Shown piece after piece: positions 37,567 to 46,475 of a DNA stretch of 64,000 nucleotides; position 1 is the stretch's first letter, and every line of letters begins with the position of its first letter. This DNA comes from Amphritea sp. (GTDB taxonomy: Bacteria > Pseudomonadota > Gammaproteobacteria > Pseudomonadales > Balneatricaceae), in assembly GCF_016744155.1 (NCBI RefSeq), contig NZ_JADGEW010000006.1, forward strand, positions 1-64,000. The letters are read 5' to 3'. The notes beneath the pieces were generated by a model. The model saw only the letters and a program-made list of their open reading frames with translations, was not told the origin of the DNA and searched no databases. A program made the position numbers and the translations under genes.

Positions 37567-38718
37567 ATGGATTTTGAGTGGTTGATCGATTATCTGGGCG
37601 AATCAGAAACCATGGCGTTTGGTGGTCTGGTACTGGGGTTTATGTTTGGAATATTTGCTCAACGTAGTCAGTTTTGCCTTAGAGCAGCGGTCTTAGAGTT
37701 TTACCAGGGTAAGCTAGGGCCTAAAGTGGCTATCTGGCTATTGACGTTTGCCGCCGCTGTGCTGGGTACTCAGACCCTGTTGTCGATGGGTGAACTGGAT
37801 ATCTCTGATTCTAGAATGCTGGCTTCCTACGGTAGTCTGTCAGGTGCTGTTATAGGGGGTGTGCTGTTTGGTTCAGGCATGGTCTTGGCGCGAGGCTGTG
37901 GTGCGCGCCTGTTGGTATTGGCAGCGACCGGAAACCTACGGGCGCTTTTTTCAGGACTTTTATTCGCAACAGCCGCTCAGGCTACATTGAGAGGGGCGTT
38001 TGCTCCGGCCAGAGACAAAGTGGCGGGGAGCTGGTTGTTGCATGATGATGGCGGCTTAGAAGCGCTTTCGTATCTGGGTTTGGGTGAGTATGCAGGGTTT
38101 TATATCGGCCTTATTTGTGCTGCTGTAGCGATTGCTATAGGGGTGCGTAGCAAGTTGAAAGCCTGGGGATGGATAGGTGCTATCGGTTTAGGTAGTTTGG
38201 TGGTCGGTGGCTGGTGGTTTACCTATCATATGTCTTATCAGGCGTTTGAACCGACGCAGGTTGAGAGTATGACCTTTACGGGCCCCTCGGCAGATACTCT
38301 GATGTATTTTTTAACTCCGGGCGGCGCGCCGATGGACTTTGATGTCGGTTTGGTGCCGGGGGTTTTTCTGGGGTCGCTTTTAGCCGCTATTCTGTCAGGT
38401 ACCTTTAAGCTGCAGGGCTTTAAAGACGGCCGTAGTATGGTGCGTTACATTGTCGGTGCAGTGTTTATGGGGGTAGGGGGAATGCTTGCAGGTGGTTGCG
38501 CGGTTGGTGCAGGCCTTACCGGTGGTTCAGCGTTCTCTATTACGGCTTGGATAGCACTGGCGTCTATGTGGGCTGGAGCGGGTATTACATACTTCAGTCT
38601 GGACCGCAGGGCAGAGCATGCCGAGCAAGCGCTGGTTGATGCTCAGGCTGCAGGTAAGCTGGATACCGATACGACTGCGGTTAATGAGAGATCGGAAAAA
38701 GAAGCCGTTGTGTCTTAA
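37567..38718 (+). CDS. YeeE/YedE-family sulfur-compound transporter
   Basis: A 383-residue inner-membrane protein with about ten hydrophobic segments. Two repeats carry the family marks: FMFGIFAQRSQFCLRAA (about 25-41) and GMVLARGCGARLLVLAATGN (about 103-122), with a second GGCAVGAGLTGGSAFS near residue 311. Cysteines in these repeats carry thiosulfate in the related TsuA; the same is likely here but not shown. No sulfur-relay (TusA-like) gene is adjacent. ATG start; weak ribosome site. Confidence 0.9.
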   Translation: MDFEWLIDYLGESETMAFGGLVLGFMFGIFAQRSQFCLRAAVLEFYQGKLGPKVAIWLLTFAAAVLGTQTLLSMGELDISDSRMLASYGSLSGAVIGGVLFGSGMVLARGCGARLLVLAATGNLRALFSGLLFATAAQATLRGAFAPARDKVAGSWLLHDDGGLEALSYLGLGEYAGFYIGLICAAVAIAIGVRSKLKAWGWIGAIGLGSLVVGGWWFTYHMSYQAFEPTQVESMTFTGPSADTLMYFLTPGGAPMDFDVGLVPGVFLGSLLAAILSGTFKLQGFKDGRSMVRYIVGAVFMGVGGMLAGGCAVGAGLTGGSAFSITAWIALASMWAGAGITYFSLDRRAEHAEQALVDAQAAGKLDTDTTAVNERSEKEAVVS

Positions 38719-38774
38719 GTTGTTTATCGTTGTTCTATAGATAAAAATAATACGATAAAATCATCGAAAAGAGC

Positions 38775-38803
38775 TTGACCAAAACAGGGCATATCAATAT
38801 GAT
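38775..38803 (+). promoter_or_regulatory. Strong sigma-70 promoter of the first tRNA pair
   Basis: TTGACC (38775-38780) and TATGAT (38798-38803) with 17 bases between, followed by a GC-rich discriminator (ACGCCCC) as in stringently controlled stable-RNA promoters. Confidence 0.85.
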
Positions 38804-38836
38804 ACGCCCCGTCTTCTGGAAACAGAGTCACACAGC

Positions 38837-38912
38837 GTCCCATTCGTCTAGTGGTCTAGGACACCGCCCTTTCACGGCGGTAACAGGGGTTCGAACCCCC
38901 TATGGGACGCCA
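38837..38912 (+). tRNA. tRNA-Glu (TTC), copy 1
   Basis: 76 bases with encoded CCA. Acceptor GTCCCAT/ATGGGAC; anticodon loop CTTTCAC with TTC. Differs from copies 2 and 3 by one base in the D loop (GGTCTAGG instead of GGCCTAGG). Confidence 0.97.
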
Positions 38913-38923
38913 TTTTTTTTGAC

Positions 38924-38999
38924 GCGGAATTAGCTCAGTTGGTAGAGCGGAACCTTGCCAAGGTTCAGGTCGTCGGTTCGAGCCCGATATTCCGCTCCA
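38924..38999 (+). tRNA. tRNA-Gly (GCC), copy 1
   Basis: 76 bases with encoded CCA. Acceptor GCGGAAT/ATTCCGC; anticodon stem GAACC/GGTTC around TTGCCAA, anticodon GCC. Confidence 0.97.
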
Positions 39000-39163
39000 A
39001 ATATCGCATCACTCCTCATTTTTCCTGTTTCATTCCTAATTTTATTGCTTCTCTTGTTATCCAATTGTTATCGCTGTTCGTTACGCTTTTTTGGTGTTTT
39101 TCCACATCGTTTTTCTGTGTGCTTCAGTTGTTCCAATTCGATAACTTTTTTGTTGTTTTTCTC

Positions 39164-39192
39164 TTGACGAAGGTAGGGTTAGTCATTAATAT
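39164..39192 (+). promoter_or_regulatory. Strong sigma-70 promoter of the second tRNA group
   Basis: TTGACG (39164-39169) and TAATAT (39187-39192) with 17 bases between and a GC-rich discriminator. It lies in the 233-base spacer between the first tRNA-Gly and the second tRNA-Glu, which otherwise holds no gene. Confidence 0.85.
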
Positions 39193-39232
39193 ACGCGCCT
39201 CCTCTGACGAGGAAAGTTGCAAATGTGACTGT

Positions 39233-39308
39233 GTCCCATTCGTCTAGTGGCCTAGGACACCGCCCTTTCACGGCGGTAACAGGGGTTCGAACCCCCTATG
39301 GGACGCCA
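39233..39308 (+). tRNA. tRNA-Glu (TTC), copy 2
   Basis: Same structure as copy 1 with GGCCTAGG in the D loop. Encoded CCA. Confidence 0.97.
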
Positions 39309-39319
39309 CCTTTTGTAAA

Positions 39320-39395
39320 GCGGAATTAGCTCAGTTGGTAGAGCGGAACCTTGCCAAGGTTCAGGTCGTCGGTTCGAGCCCGATATTCCGCTCCA
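39320..39395 (+). tRNA. tRNA-Gly (GCC), copy 2
   Basis: Identical by eye to the first tRNA-Gly; separated from tRNA-Glu copy 2 by 11 bases. Confidence 0.97.
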
Positions 39396-39421
39396 GATTT
39401 TATATCTGGCTGTTTTATTGC

Positions 39422-39497
39422 GTCCCATTCGTCTAGTGGCCTAGGACACCGCCCTTTCACGGCGGTAACAGGGGTTCGAACCCCCTATGGGACGCCA
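39422..39497 (+). tRNA. tRNA-Glu (TTC), copy 3
   Basis: Identical by eye to copy 2. Followed by a short T-run but no clear terminator stem. Confidence 0.97.
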
Positions 39498-39638
39498 CTT
39501 TTTTCCTCTGTATTATCTCTCTGTTAGTTCATCCTATTGTTAGTCCCCATATTGAACAGATTTTTTCTCTCGATTATGTTTTGTCCTTTAGGCTTCATAT
39601 ATACTTAGACCTAAATGTTTGATGAGTAATCATTTATT

Positions 39639-40067
39639 ATGGTTTCACTGATAAGGATATCACTGCTCTTTGTTGTGCTAAGTTTTCCCGTTGGGGAAGC
39701 GGTTGCCGATTCAGTGATTGTTTCGCAGGATGTGACAGAGCAGACCCTCAATAGAAATTTTCTTCTTGCCGTATTTTCAATGCGAGTAACCCGGTGGCCA
39801 GATGGACGGCCAATACGGGTATTTGTGTTACCTGACCGGCACCCTCTGCATGATCTGTTTGTGAAAGAACACCTGAAAATATTCCCCTATCAGCTAAGAA
39901 ACAACTGGGACCGCCAGGTTTACACTGGCACTGGCTCTGAACCTGAACAGGTAGATACCATGGACGGAATGTATCAAATGGTCAGTCAGACTGATGGGGC
40001 TATAGGCTATATCAGTCATTCTTTTAAACTGAACCTGGAAAAAGTGAGGGTTGTCGATGAGTTTTAA
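39639..40067 (+). CDS. Small PstS-like periplasmic protein
   Basis: A 142-residue exported protein. A signal peptide (cleavage likely after EAVA, about residue 23) is followed by DSVIVSQDVTEQTLNRNFLLAVFSMRVTRWPDGRPIRVFVLPDRHPLHDLF and a C-terminal SQTDGAIGYISHSF, which match a single lobe of the phosphate-binding PstS fold as found in short phosphate ABC substrate-binding-like proteins. It is too short to bind ligand as a full two-lobed protein. Its end overlaps the barrel gene by 11 bases, and a GGDEF-EAL gene follows, so it may be a periplasmic sensor part (inference). Confidence 0.78.
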   Translation: MVSLIRISLLFVVLSFPVGEAVADSVIVSQDVTEQTLNRNFLLAVFSMRVTRWPDGRPIRVFVLPDRHPLHDLFVKEHLKIFPYQLRNNWDRQVYTGTGSEPEQVDTMDGMYQMVSQTDGAIGYISHSFKLNLEKVRVVDEF

Positions 40068-41271
40068 GCATCTCCTACCCCTGATCCTTTCCGGGGTGAG
40101 TCTTTTGTGTGCGCCGGTTTCTCTCTTTGGCGCTGAAAACAAATTATCGGTTAACGGCTTTGTAACGCAGGGCTTTTTCTATACAGATAGTAATAATGTG
40201 TATGGTGAAAGTAGTGATAATGGCAGTTTCGATTTTCATGAAATCGGTTTAAATGCGGCATACAGGTTAACCCCAAAACTTCGGGCAGCGGCCCAGGTGA
40301 TGTCTAGACAGGCAGGAGGGGTTGATAATGGTGAGCCTCAGCTGGATTATGCATTGTTGGATTATCGTGTCAGTGACGCTGTCGATAAAGCATTTGGTGT
40401 TCGGGTGGGGCGTTTAAAAATACCCTTTGGCTTCTACAATGAAACCCGGGATGTGTCATTTACCCGTCCCAGTATAATGTTACCGCAATCGCTCTACTTT
40501 GATCAGGCCAGGGATCTGGAGCTTTCGATTGATGGCGCTATCTTGTATGGCTCTTTATCGGTGCCTGGTGGTTGGGTTGATCTTGACTTGTTGTATGGCA
40601 GCCCTCAAACAGATACCAATGTTGAATATGCGTATTTGGGGATGGATGCTGCAGGTAAGTTTAAAGACTCTGAAGGTTATATGGCGAGGGCTATTTATAA
40701 TTCAGACAGTGGTCGCTTTCGAATAGGCTTTACCAGCGCTAAGTATATTCTTAACTTCAAGCCAGGGGTTAATCCCGGGTGTTTGTACAATCTATGCGTA
40801 TTTGATGAGGGAGCCTTAAAACTTGGCGTTTCAGTATTCTCAGCGCAATATAACGAAGAAAACTGGAGTCTGACCGGCGAATACATGCTTCACGATATCG
40901 ACTGGACAGAAATGGGAGGGGTGTTTACTGCGCTGCCAAAACTTACCATGCAGTCGTACTATCTTCAGCTTCAATATCGCTTGAGCTATAACTGGGATCT
41001 GCTGCTACGTTATGATGAGCTATTGCTTGATAAAGATGACCCTCAGGGTGCTCTGAATCATCAGTTATTCCCTTTTAAACCTGCACATAATTTTTATGCG
41101 AAGGATGTTACGCTAGGGGTTGGCTGGCAGCCAAATCAGGACTGGTCTTTCCGGGCTGAGTTACACAATGTAAAAGGTACCGGATGGGCGGCAGAGCAGG
41201 ACAATCCAGATCCTTCTAAATTAAAAAAACACTGGAATATTTTTGCCTTACAGGCAACCTATCGTTTTTAA
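40057..41271 (+). CDS. Outer-membrane porin-like beta-barrel protein
   Basis: A 404-residue exported protein. Signal peptide (about 1-25, SLFGA then ENKLSV) and then alternating strands typical of a barrel: LSVNGFVTQGFFYTD, LRAAAQVMSRQAGG, AFGVRVGRLKIPFGFYNETRD, and a C-terminal HWNIFALQATYRF ending in phenylalanine, as outer-membrane proteins do. The GRLKIPFGFYNE and PQSLYFDQARD stretches recall phosphate-selective or general porins. ATG 40057 is preferred to a TTG at 40051. It is the middle gene of a three-gene unit with the PstS-like and GGDEF-EAL genes. Confidence 0.82.
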   Translation: MSFKHLLPLILSGVSLLCAPVSLFGAENKLSVNGFVTQGFFYTDSNNVYGESSDNGSFDFHEIGLNAAYRLTPKLRAAAQVMSRQAGGVDNGEPQLDYALLDYRVSDAVDKAFGVRVGRLKIPFGFYNETRDVSFTRPSIMLPQSLYFDQARDLELSIDGAILYGSLSVPGGWVDLDLLYGSPQTDTNVEYAYLGMDAAGKFKDSEGYMARAIYNSDSGRFRIGFTSAKYILNFKPGVNPGCLYNLCVFDEGALKLGVSVFSAQYNEENWSLTGEYMLHDIDWTEMGGVFTALPKLTMQSYYLQLQYRLSYNWDLLLRYDELLLDKDDPQGALNHQLFPFKPAHNFYAKDVTLGVGWQPNQDWSFRAELHNVKGTGWAAEQDNPDPSKLKKHWNIFALQATYRF

Positions 41272-41297
41272 ACTATGTGGTCGTGAGATAACGCACT

Positions 41298-44144
41298 ATG
41301 GATGGCACTCACAGAAGTTTTTTGAGTTTAAGGTGGAAGATCTTCATCCTACTGGTCGTTGTGCTGGTAGGAGTCCAGGGGATGTATGCCTTTTTTTCGC
41401 TGTCGCAGCTGAATGATCAGTTCAAGCTGCAACGCAAGCAGATTAATACGGCGGAAGTTGCTCGGCTGAATGGTTCAGTCGAAGCGTCCTACCAGCGGTT
41501 GTTAGAAGCCGCAGAACTCTTGCCTCTTATTGATACCAGTCAGCATGAAGACTATATCATTCCGTTGGCGCGCCTAAGCCAGGCAATCAGTTTGAAATTT
41601 GATGCCTTTCAGTTGACCGGCTCTGTCAATGCCGCATACCTCTACGATAGTCATGCCCGGATGGTTGGTTTTTGGGGCGAGAAAGTACATATCAAAGAAG
41701 AGGAGATACAGCAGGTATTCGATACCGAACGGCCGCTGCGTAAGCTTGTTTGTAACACTATCTGTATTCGTTATGTTGCGATTCCGATTCAGTTGGACGG
41801 TTCAAAGCAGGGTGTCCTGATGGTGGGGCGTTTTTTGTATGATGTTATTCATGATATTAAACAGCAGACTACTCTGGACATAGGTCTTGCTCTGCAGGCA
41901 CCTGAAGGTGCTGGCGAGTTAGGCAACTGGGGGTTGCTGATCAACTCGCTCACTAATCGCTCGCAGAATCAGGAATTGCTTGAGAAGCTTAGCCGTGAAC
42001 AGCGCTTTGATCCAGCGGGCGGTAGTTATGTGCTGGATAATAATGATAGGCACTATGAAATTATTTTCTCTCCTTTGAATGGCGTACATGAGGGAGCTGC
42101 TTACTGGGTTATTCTGGATGACATCTCCGGTCATCTGTTGAGCATCCGGCAAAGTTTGGTGAGTTATCTGCTGATGGGTGCCGGCGGTATTTTGACTGCT
42201 TTAGTACTTCTCTCTCTCTTGTTGCAGAAACCGGTTCGCTTCTTCTCTCTGCTGTCGACTGAGCTATCGCAGCTAAGTCGAAGTGAATTTAGCGAGTTTC
42301 GTCAAACCATGGGGGGCTACCGTGACCGGGAGACACTTTTCGGACAGGATGAACGGGATCTCTTGGTTCACAGTGCAATGCAGCTGAGTGAGCAGCTTGA
42401 GCATCTAGAGGATGAAGTTGCTGAGAGGACCGATAGTCTTGAGAAAAGTCGTTTAGCGCTGACTAAAGAGCGAGATTTTTTGTTTGGCCTGTTAGAAACT
42501 GCACCGTTGGTCATTATTACTCAGAATAGAAAGGGTGATCTGCGTAGCGTAAATCATTTTGGTTTGCATCTGATGGACTTGGATGGCGGCTCCCTGCGCA
42601 AGGTTAATTTCCTGGATACACTGCAGCGTGAAGATGAGCGGCAGGATTTTCTTGCTCATACCAGTCGCTTAATGGATGGCCTTGAACCCGAGGTTCGAAC
42701 CGATAGTGTGCTCTTGGATCGTCTGGGGCATCGGCACGATATCTCCTGGTTGCACGCACGCCTGCGGCATACTCGGGGAGATGAATCGTTAATGCTGAGC
42801 ATCGGCATGGATATTAGTGACCGTAAACGGGCCGAGCGTCGATTGCATTGGCTGGCTAATCATGACCCGCTAACAGAACGTCCCAACCGGCTTTTCTTTA
42901 TGAGTTGTCTTAATGATGCCATTGAAAAGAGTCGTTCTCAGAATGGTAATGTTGCGGTGCTGTTCATTGATCTGGACCGCTTTAAAGAGGTGAACGATTC
43001 TCTCGGTCATCAGATCGGGGATAAGCTGCTCAAGGTTGCGGCAAAGCGTATCAATGATTGTATCCGTGAAAATGATTTGCTTGCCCGTCAGGGTGGGGAC
43101 GAGTTTTCAGTGCTGCTAACCAGTGTCCGCGATCTGGAAGGTGCTGAAGTAGTCGCCAGTAAGATATTGCAGATATTCCAGCAACCTTTCTGGATTGGTG
43201 AGTATGAGATTGTCGTTACGGTGAGTGTGGGAATTAGCCTGTTTCCCGATCATGCTGCTGATGCTGCTGCACTGATTAAACATGCGGATGTAGCGATGTT
43301 TCAGGCTAAAGATTCCGGGAAAAACTGCTATTACATTTACGACGTTGAGAAAGATCATCAACGCTTTGAGCGTTTCTCTTTAGGGGCGGATCTGCGTAAA
43401 GGAATTCAGAATAACGAGCTGGTACTTCATTATCAGCCCCAGATTGACGCTGTCACAGAAAAGATTGTCGGTGTTGAAGCGCTGGTGCGTTGGCAGCATC
43501 CAACAGTAGGGTTGCTGTCTCCGGATCGTTTTATCCCTCTGGCTGAAGAGTTAGATCTGATTATCCCTCTGGGTGAGTGGGTATTGAAAGAAGCTTGTCA
43601 GCAGATGCAAACCTGGCTGCAGAACGGTGTGCCGGATATGAAAGTGGCAGTAAACCTTGCTGGCCAGCAGATCGCTCATGAACGGCTTATCCGTAGTGTG
43701 GAAGATGCTCTGGAGGAATCGGGTCTGAGTGCTAATAATCTTGAGCTGGAAGTGACGGAAAATTTTGTTATTCGTCAGCCGGAAGTTACCGTGGGTAAAT
43801 TAACCTATCTGCGGGAGCGCGGTATTACTTTGGCGATGGATGATTTTGGTACCGGATACTCTTCACTCAGTTATCTGAAAAAGCTGCCTATTGATCGACT
43901 GAAGATCGATCGTAGCTTTGTTAAAAATATCGGCATTGATAAGAGTGATGAATCTATTATTAAAGCAACCCTGGCAATGTGCCAGTCGTTGGGTTTGATG
44001 GTCGTTGCTGAAGGCGTAGAAACACCCGAGCAGCTTAGCTTTATGAAAGATAATAACTGCCAGATTATTCAGGGGTACTATTACAGTAAGCCGCTGCCTG
44101 CGGATCAGTTTATGGAGTATCTCTCCTCAACTGGACAGCTATAG
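41298..44144 (+). CDS. Membrane sensor with PAS, GGDEF and EAL domains
   Basis: A 948-residue protein. A first membrane helix (about 14-35) and a second (about 288-308) enclose a 250-residue periplasmic sensor domain with a CHASE4-like look (not certain). A linker and PAS-like region follow, then an intact GGDEF at about residue 598 (ARQGGDEF) with an REND inhibitory site, and an intact EAL at about 725 (GVEALVRW) with EVTEN, DDFGTGYSS and AEGVET. The usual LTxLPNR motif reads LTERPNR. Both cyclase and phosphodiesterase could be active. It follows the barrel gene by 26 bases. Confidence 0.93.
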   Translation: MDGTHRSFLSLRWKIFILLVVVLVGVQGMYAFFSLSQLNDQFKLQRKQINTAEVARLNGSVEASYQRLLEAAELLPLIDTSQHEDYIIPLARLSQAISLKFDAFQLTGSVNAAYLYDSHARMVGFWGEKVHIKEEEIQQVFDTERPLRKLVCNTICIRYVAIPIQLDGSKQGVLMVGRFLYDVIHDIKQQTTLDIGLALQAPEGAGELGNWGLLINSLTNRSQNQELLEKLSREQRFDPAGGSYVLDNNDRHYEIIFSPLNGVHEGAAYWVILDDISGHLLSIRQSLVSYLLMGAGGILTALVLLSLLLQKPVRFFSLLSTELSQLSRSEFSEFRQTMGGYRDRETLFGQDERDLLVHSAMQLSEQLEHLEDEVAERTDSLEKSRLALTKERDFLFGLLETAPLVIITQNRKGDLRSVNHFGLHLMDLDGGSLRKVNFLDTLQREDERQDFLAHTSRLMDGLEPEVRTDSVLLDRLGHRHDISWLHARLRHTRGDESLMLSIGMDISDRKRAERRLHWLANHDPLTERPNRLFFMSCLNDAIEKSRSQNGNVAVLFIDLDRFKEVNDSLGHQIGDKLLKVAAKRINDCIRENDLLARQGGDEFSVLLTSVRDLEGAEVVASKILQIFQQPFWIGEYEIVVTVSVGISLFPDHAADAAALIKHADVAMFQAKDSGKNCYYIYDVEKDHQRFERFSLGADLRKGIQNNELVLHYQPQIDAVTEKIVGVEALVRWQHPTVGLLSPDRFIPLAEELDLIIPLGEWVLKEACQQMQTWLQNGVPDMKVAVNLAGQQIAHERLIRSVEDALEESGLSANNLELEVTENFVIRQPEVTVGKLTYLRERGITLAMDDFGTGYSSLSYLKKLPIDRLKIDRSFVKNIGIDKSDESIIKATLAMCQSLGLMVVAEGVETPEQLSFMKDNNCQIIQGYYYSKPLPADQFMEYLSSTGQL

Positions 44145-44154
44145 ATATACTAAA

Positions 44155-44180
44155 AAAAGAGGCTGTTAGGCCTCTTTTGT
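44155..44180. terminator. Bidirectional terminator
   Basis: AAAAGAGGC (44155-44163) pairs with GCCTCTTTT (44170-44178) across 6 bases, with A to the left and T to the right, between convergent genes. Confidence 0.85.
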
Positions 44181-44202
44181 ATTGAGCTTGTTGGAGCCCT
44201 TC

Positions 44203-44598
44203 TTAGTTTTGTCCGAAAACACTCGCCCGGGAGTTGATGTAATCAAACTCTTCTTCTTTCTCTTCAGCAGCGAAGCGTAACTCATCCAGTTGCTGGAATT
44301 TTTCTAACTCTACATCAGCCATGTTATGCAAACAGTTGCCGCCGAAATACCACAACAGGTCACGCGCAATAAGGTGAGCCAGTTGTGGGTACATGCGAAA
44401 AGCTCGTTCGAGAAAGACTTCGCCATCCGCGTAGACATGTTCAGCGCCATTTTCAAACTCATGAATTAGCTGCTGAAAATCGAGAATAAACTGCTCCTCT
44501 TCAGCGGTGATCTCTTCCAGTGTGAAAGGCTCCTGCTTAATGAAGTTGTTGTAGGCGATCTTCAGGAAGTTAAGGTGGTGTAATTGGTAAGCTGTCAT
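44203..44598 (-). CDS. PA2817-family protein of unknown function
   Basis: An acidic cytosolic protein of about 131 residues. The segment YPQLAHLIARDLLWYFGGNCLHNMADVELEKFQQLDELRFAAE is diagnostic of the PA2817 family of Pseudomonas relatives. Function unknown. The frame is open to 44691, but the family begins near MTAYQLHHLNF, so ATG 44598 is chosen; 44676 is possible. It is divergent from the ABC exporter operon. Confidence 0.78.
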   Translation of the reverse strand: MTAYQLHHLNFLKIAYNNFIKQEPFTLEEITAEEEQFILDFQQLIHEFENGAEHVYADGEVFLERAFRMYPQLAHLIARDLLWYFGGNCLHNMADVELEKFQQLDELRFAAEEKEEEFDYINSRASVFGQN

Positions 44599-44744
44599 AT
44601 TGTCCCGAGACTGAAGTAATATTCTGGAAAGCGCTAGTTTAACGTAGAATTTGGCGCTAGTAACTGTTGAAATCATAACCTCTTGCCCCAATGTTAAGAG
44701 TTCGATTAAAACCTCTCCTCTTATTTGAAATCATAGGAAAATGC

Positions 44745-45692
44745 ATGACGACTGCGCTCTCCATTACAGACCTGCGTAAGGTCTATGACAATGGCTTCGA
44801 AGCTTTGAAGGGAATCTCCTTTGATGTTCAGGAAGGCGATTTTTTTGCGCTGCTTGGACCTAATGGAGCCGGTAAATCTACGACTTTAGGTATTGTCTCT
44901 TCACTGGTTAATAAAACCTCAGGTCAGGTCAGGGTGTTTGGCCATGATTTGGATAAGGACGCCAGTAAAGCAAAGTGTAAGCTGGGAGTCGTTCCCCAGG
45001 AATTTAACTTCAATATGTTTGAAAAAGTTGCGGATATTCTTATTACTCAGGCGGGCTACTATGGTATCCCTGCTGGAGAGGCAAAGCAGCGCTGCGAGTT
45101 TTATTTGCGCAAGCTAGGGTTGTGGGAAAAGCGAAACGAACCGTCTCGCAATCTGTCTGGTGGCATGAAGCGTCGGTTGATGATTGCCCGTGCGTTGATG
45201 CACGAACCCAGCCTGCTGATTCTTGACGAACCAACCGCCGGTGTGGACATTGAGCTGCGACGCTCTATGTGGGAGTTTTTGAAAGAGATCAATGCCGAAG
45301 GCACCACGATTATCCTTACCACTCATTATCTGGAAGAGGCGGAAAGCCTGTGCCGTAATATAGGTATTATCGATCAGGGCGTTATCGTCAAGAACACCAG
45401 CATGCGTAACCTGCTTCAACAGCTTAATACGGAATCCTTCATTATGGATATCAGTCCGGTACAGAGCCTGTGTCCGGTTATTGATGACTATCAGGTGACA
45501 ATGGAGGGTGACCATACCTTGCTGGTAGAGGTAGAAAAATCCCAGAGTTTGAATCCAGTATTTGCTCAGTTATCAGAGCAAGGTGTTGAAGTGACTAGTA
45601 TGCGAAACAAGAGTAACCGTCTGGAAGAGCTGTTTGTCTCTCTGGTTGATAAAACACTCGAAGAGAGTGTTGAGGGAGGCCAGTCAAAATGA
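44745..45692 (+). CDS. yadG: ABC-2 exporter ATP-binding protein (YadG-like)
   Basis: A 315-residue ATPase powering an ABC-2 type exporter. Walker A LLGPNGAGKSTT (about 36-47), Q-loop VVPQEF, signature NLSGGMKRRLMIARAL, Walker B LLILDEPTAGVD and the H-loop TTHYLEEAE are all present. The C-terminal 90 residues form the extra domain seen in YadG. ATG 44745 has an AGGAAAATGC context; an upstream in-frame ATG at 44691 overlaps the divergent gene. It overlaps the permease gene by 4 bases. Confidence 0.93.
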   Translation: MTTALSITDLRKVYDNGFEALKGISFDVQEGDFFALLGPNGAGKSTTLGIVSSLVNKTSGQVRVFGHDLDKDASKAKCKLGVVPQEFNFNMFEKVADILITQAGYYGIPAGEAKQRCEFYLRKLGLWEKRNEPSRNLSGGMKRRLMIARALMHEPSLLILDEPTAGVDIELRRSMWEFLKEINAEGTTIILTTHYLEEAESLCRNIGIIDQGVIVKNTSMRNLLQQLNTESFIMDISPVQSLCPVIDDYQVTMEGDHTLLVEVEKSQSLNPVFAQLSEQGVEVTSMRNKSNRLEELFVSLVDKTLEESVEGGQSK

Positions 45693-46462
45693 CTAACAGA
45701 CAACTGTTTATCGCCTTCTGGACCATTCTGGTGAAAGAGATTCGCCGCTTTACCCGTATTTGGGCGCAGACTCTGTTGCCGCCGGCGATCACCATGACAC
45801 TTTACTTTATCATTTTCGGTAACCTGATCGGTTCTCGGATCGGTCAGATGGGCGGCTTCAACTATATGGAGTTTATTGTTCCCGGTCTGATTATGATGTC
45901 GGTAATCACCAATTCCTATGGCAATGTTGTTTCCTCATTTTATAGCACTAAATTTCAGCGACACATTGAAGAACTGCTGGTTTCACCCACACCTAATTGG
46001 ATTATTTTGGCCGGCTATGTGATTGGTGGTTCGGTACGGGGCTTATTGGTCGGTCTGATGGTGACGTTGCTGTCGATGTTCTTTACGGAACTGCAGATTC
46101 ATAATATCTGGGTGATCGCTTCGATTGTGTTTCTGACCGCCATCCTGTTTTCACTGGGAGGCTTTATCAATGCGGTTTACGCCAATAGCTTTGATCATAT
46201 ATCGATTATTCCGACCTTTGTGCTAACACCGCTGACTTATCTGGGTGGTGTATTTTACTCTATTTCCTTGCTACCTGAGTTTTGGCAGAATGTCTCTCTG
46301 ATCAACCCGATCCTCTATATGGTTAACACCTTCCGTTACGGAATTCTGGGTGTCAGCGATATCGATATTGGCTTTGCTTATGGCATTATTATCGGGGTTA
46401 TAATCATACTGTTTAGTTACTCAATGCACTTGTTAAACACGGGTAAGGGTATTCGTAGCTAA
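45689..46462 (+). CDS. yadH: ABC-2 exporter permease (YadH-like)
   Basis: A 257-residue membrane subunit with six hydrophobic segments. FTRIWAQTLLPPAITMTLYFIIFGNLIGSRIG at the start and TPLTYLGGVFYSISLLPEFWQ near the C-terminus are typical of YadH-type ABC-2 permeases. Substrate unknown. The start overlaps the ATPase gene as ATGA. The following queF is 13 bases away, so exporter, queF, nitroreductase and thioesterase share a transcript, without an obvious functional link. Confidence 0.92.
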   Translation: MTNRQLFIAFWTILVKEIRRFTRIWAQTLLPPAITMTLYFIIFGNLIGSRIGQMGGFNYMEFIVPGLIMMSVITNSYGNVVSSFYSTKFQRHIEELLVSPTPNWIILAGYVIGGSVRGLLVGLMVTLLSMFFTELQIHNIWVIASIVFLTAILFSLGGFINAVYANSFDHISIIPTFVLTPLTYLGGVFYSISLLPEFWQNVSLINPILYMVNTFRYGILGVSDIDIGFAYGIIIGVIIILFSYSMHLLNTGKGIRS

Positions 46463-46475
46463 GAGCGGAGGTCGC

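Noticed and set aside
38939-39247. An open frame overlapping the tRNA genes
   Set aside because: It runs through tRNA-Gly and the promoter region; its peptide is low-complexity and hydrophobic by chance.
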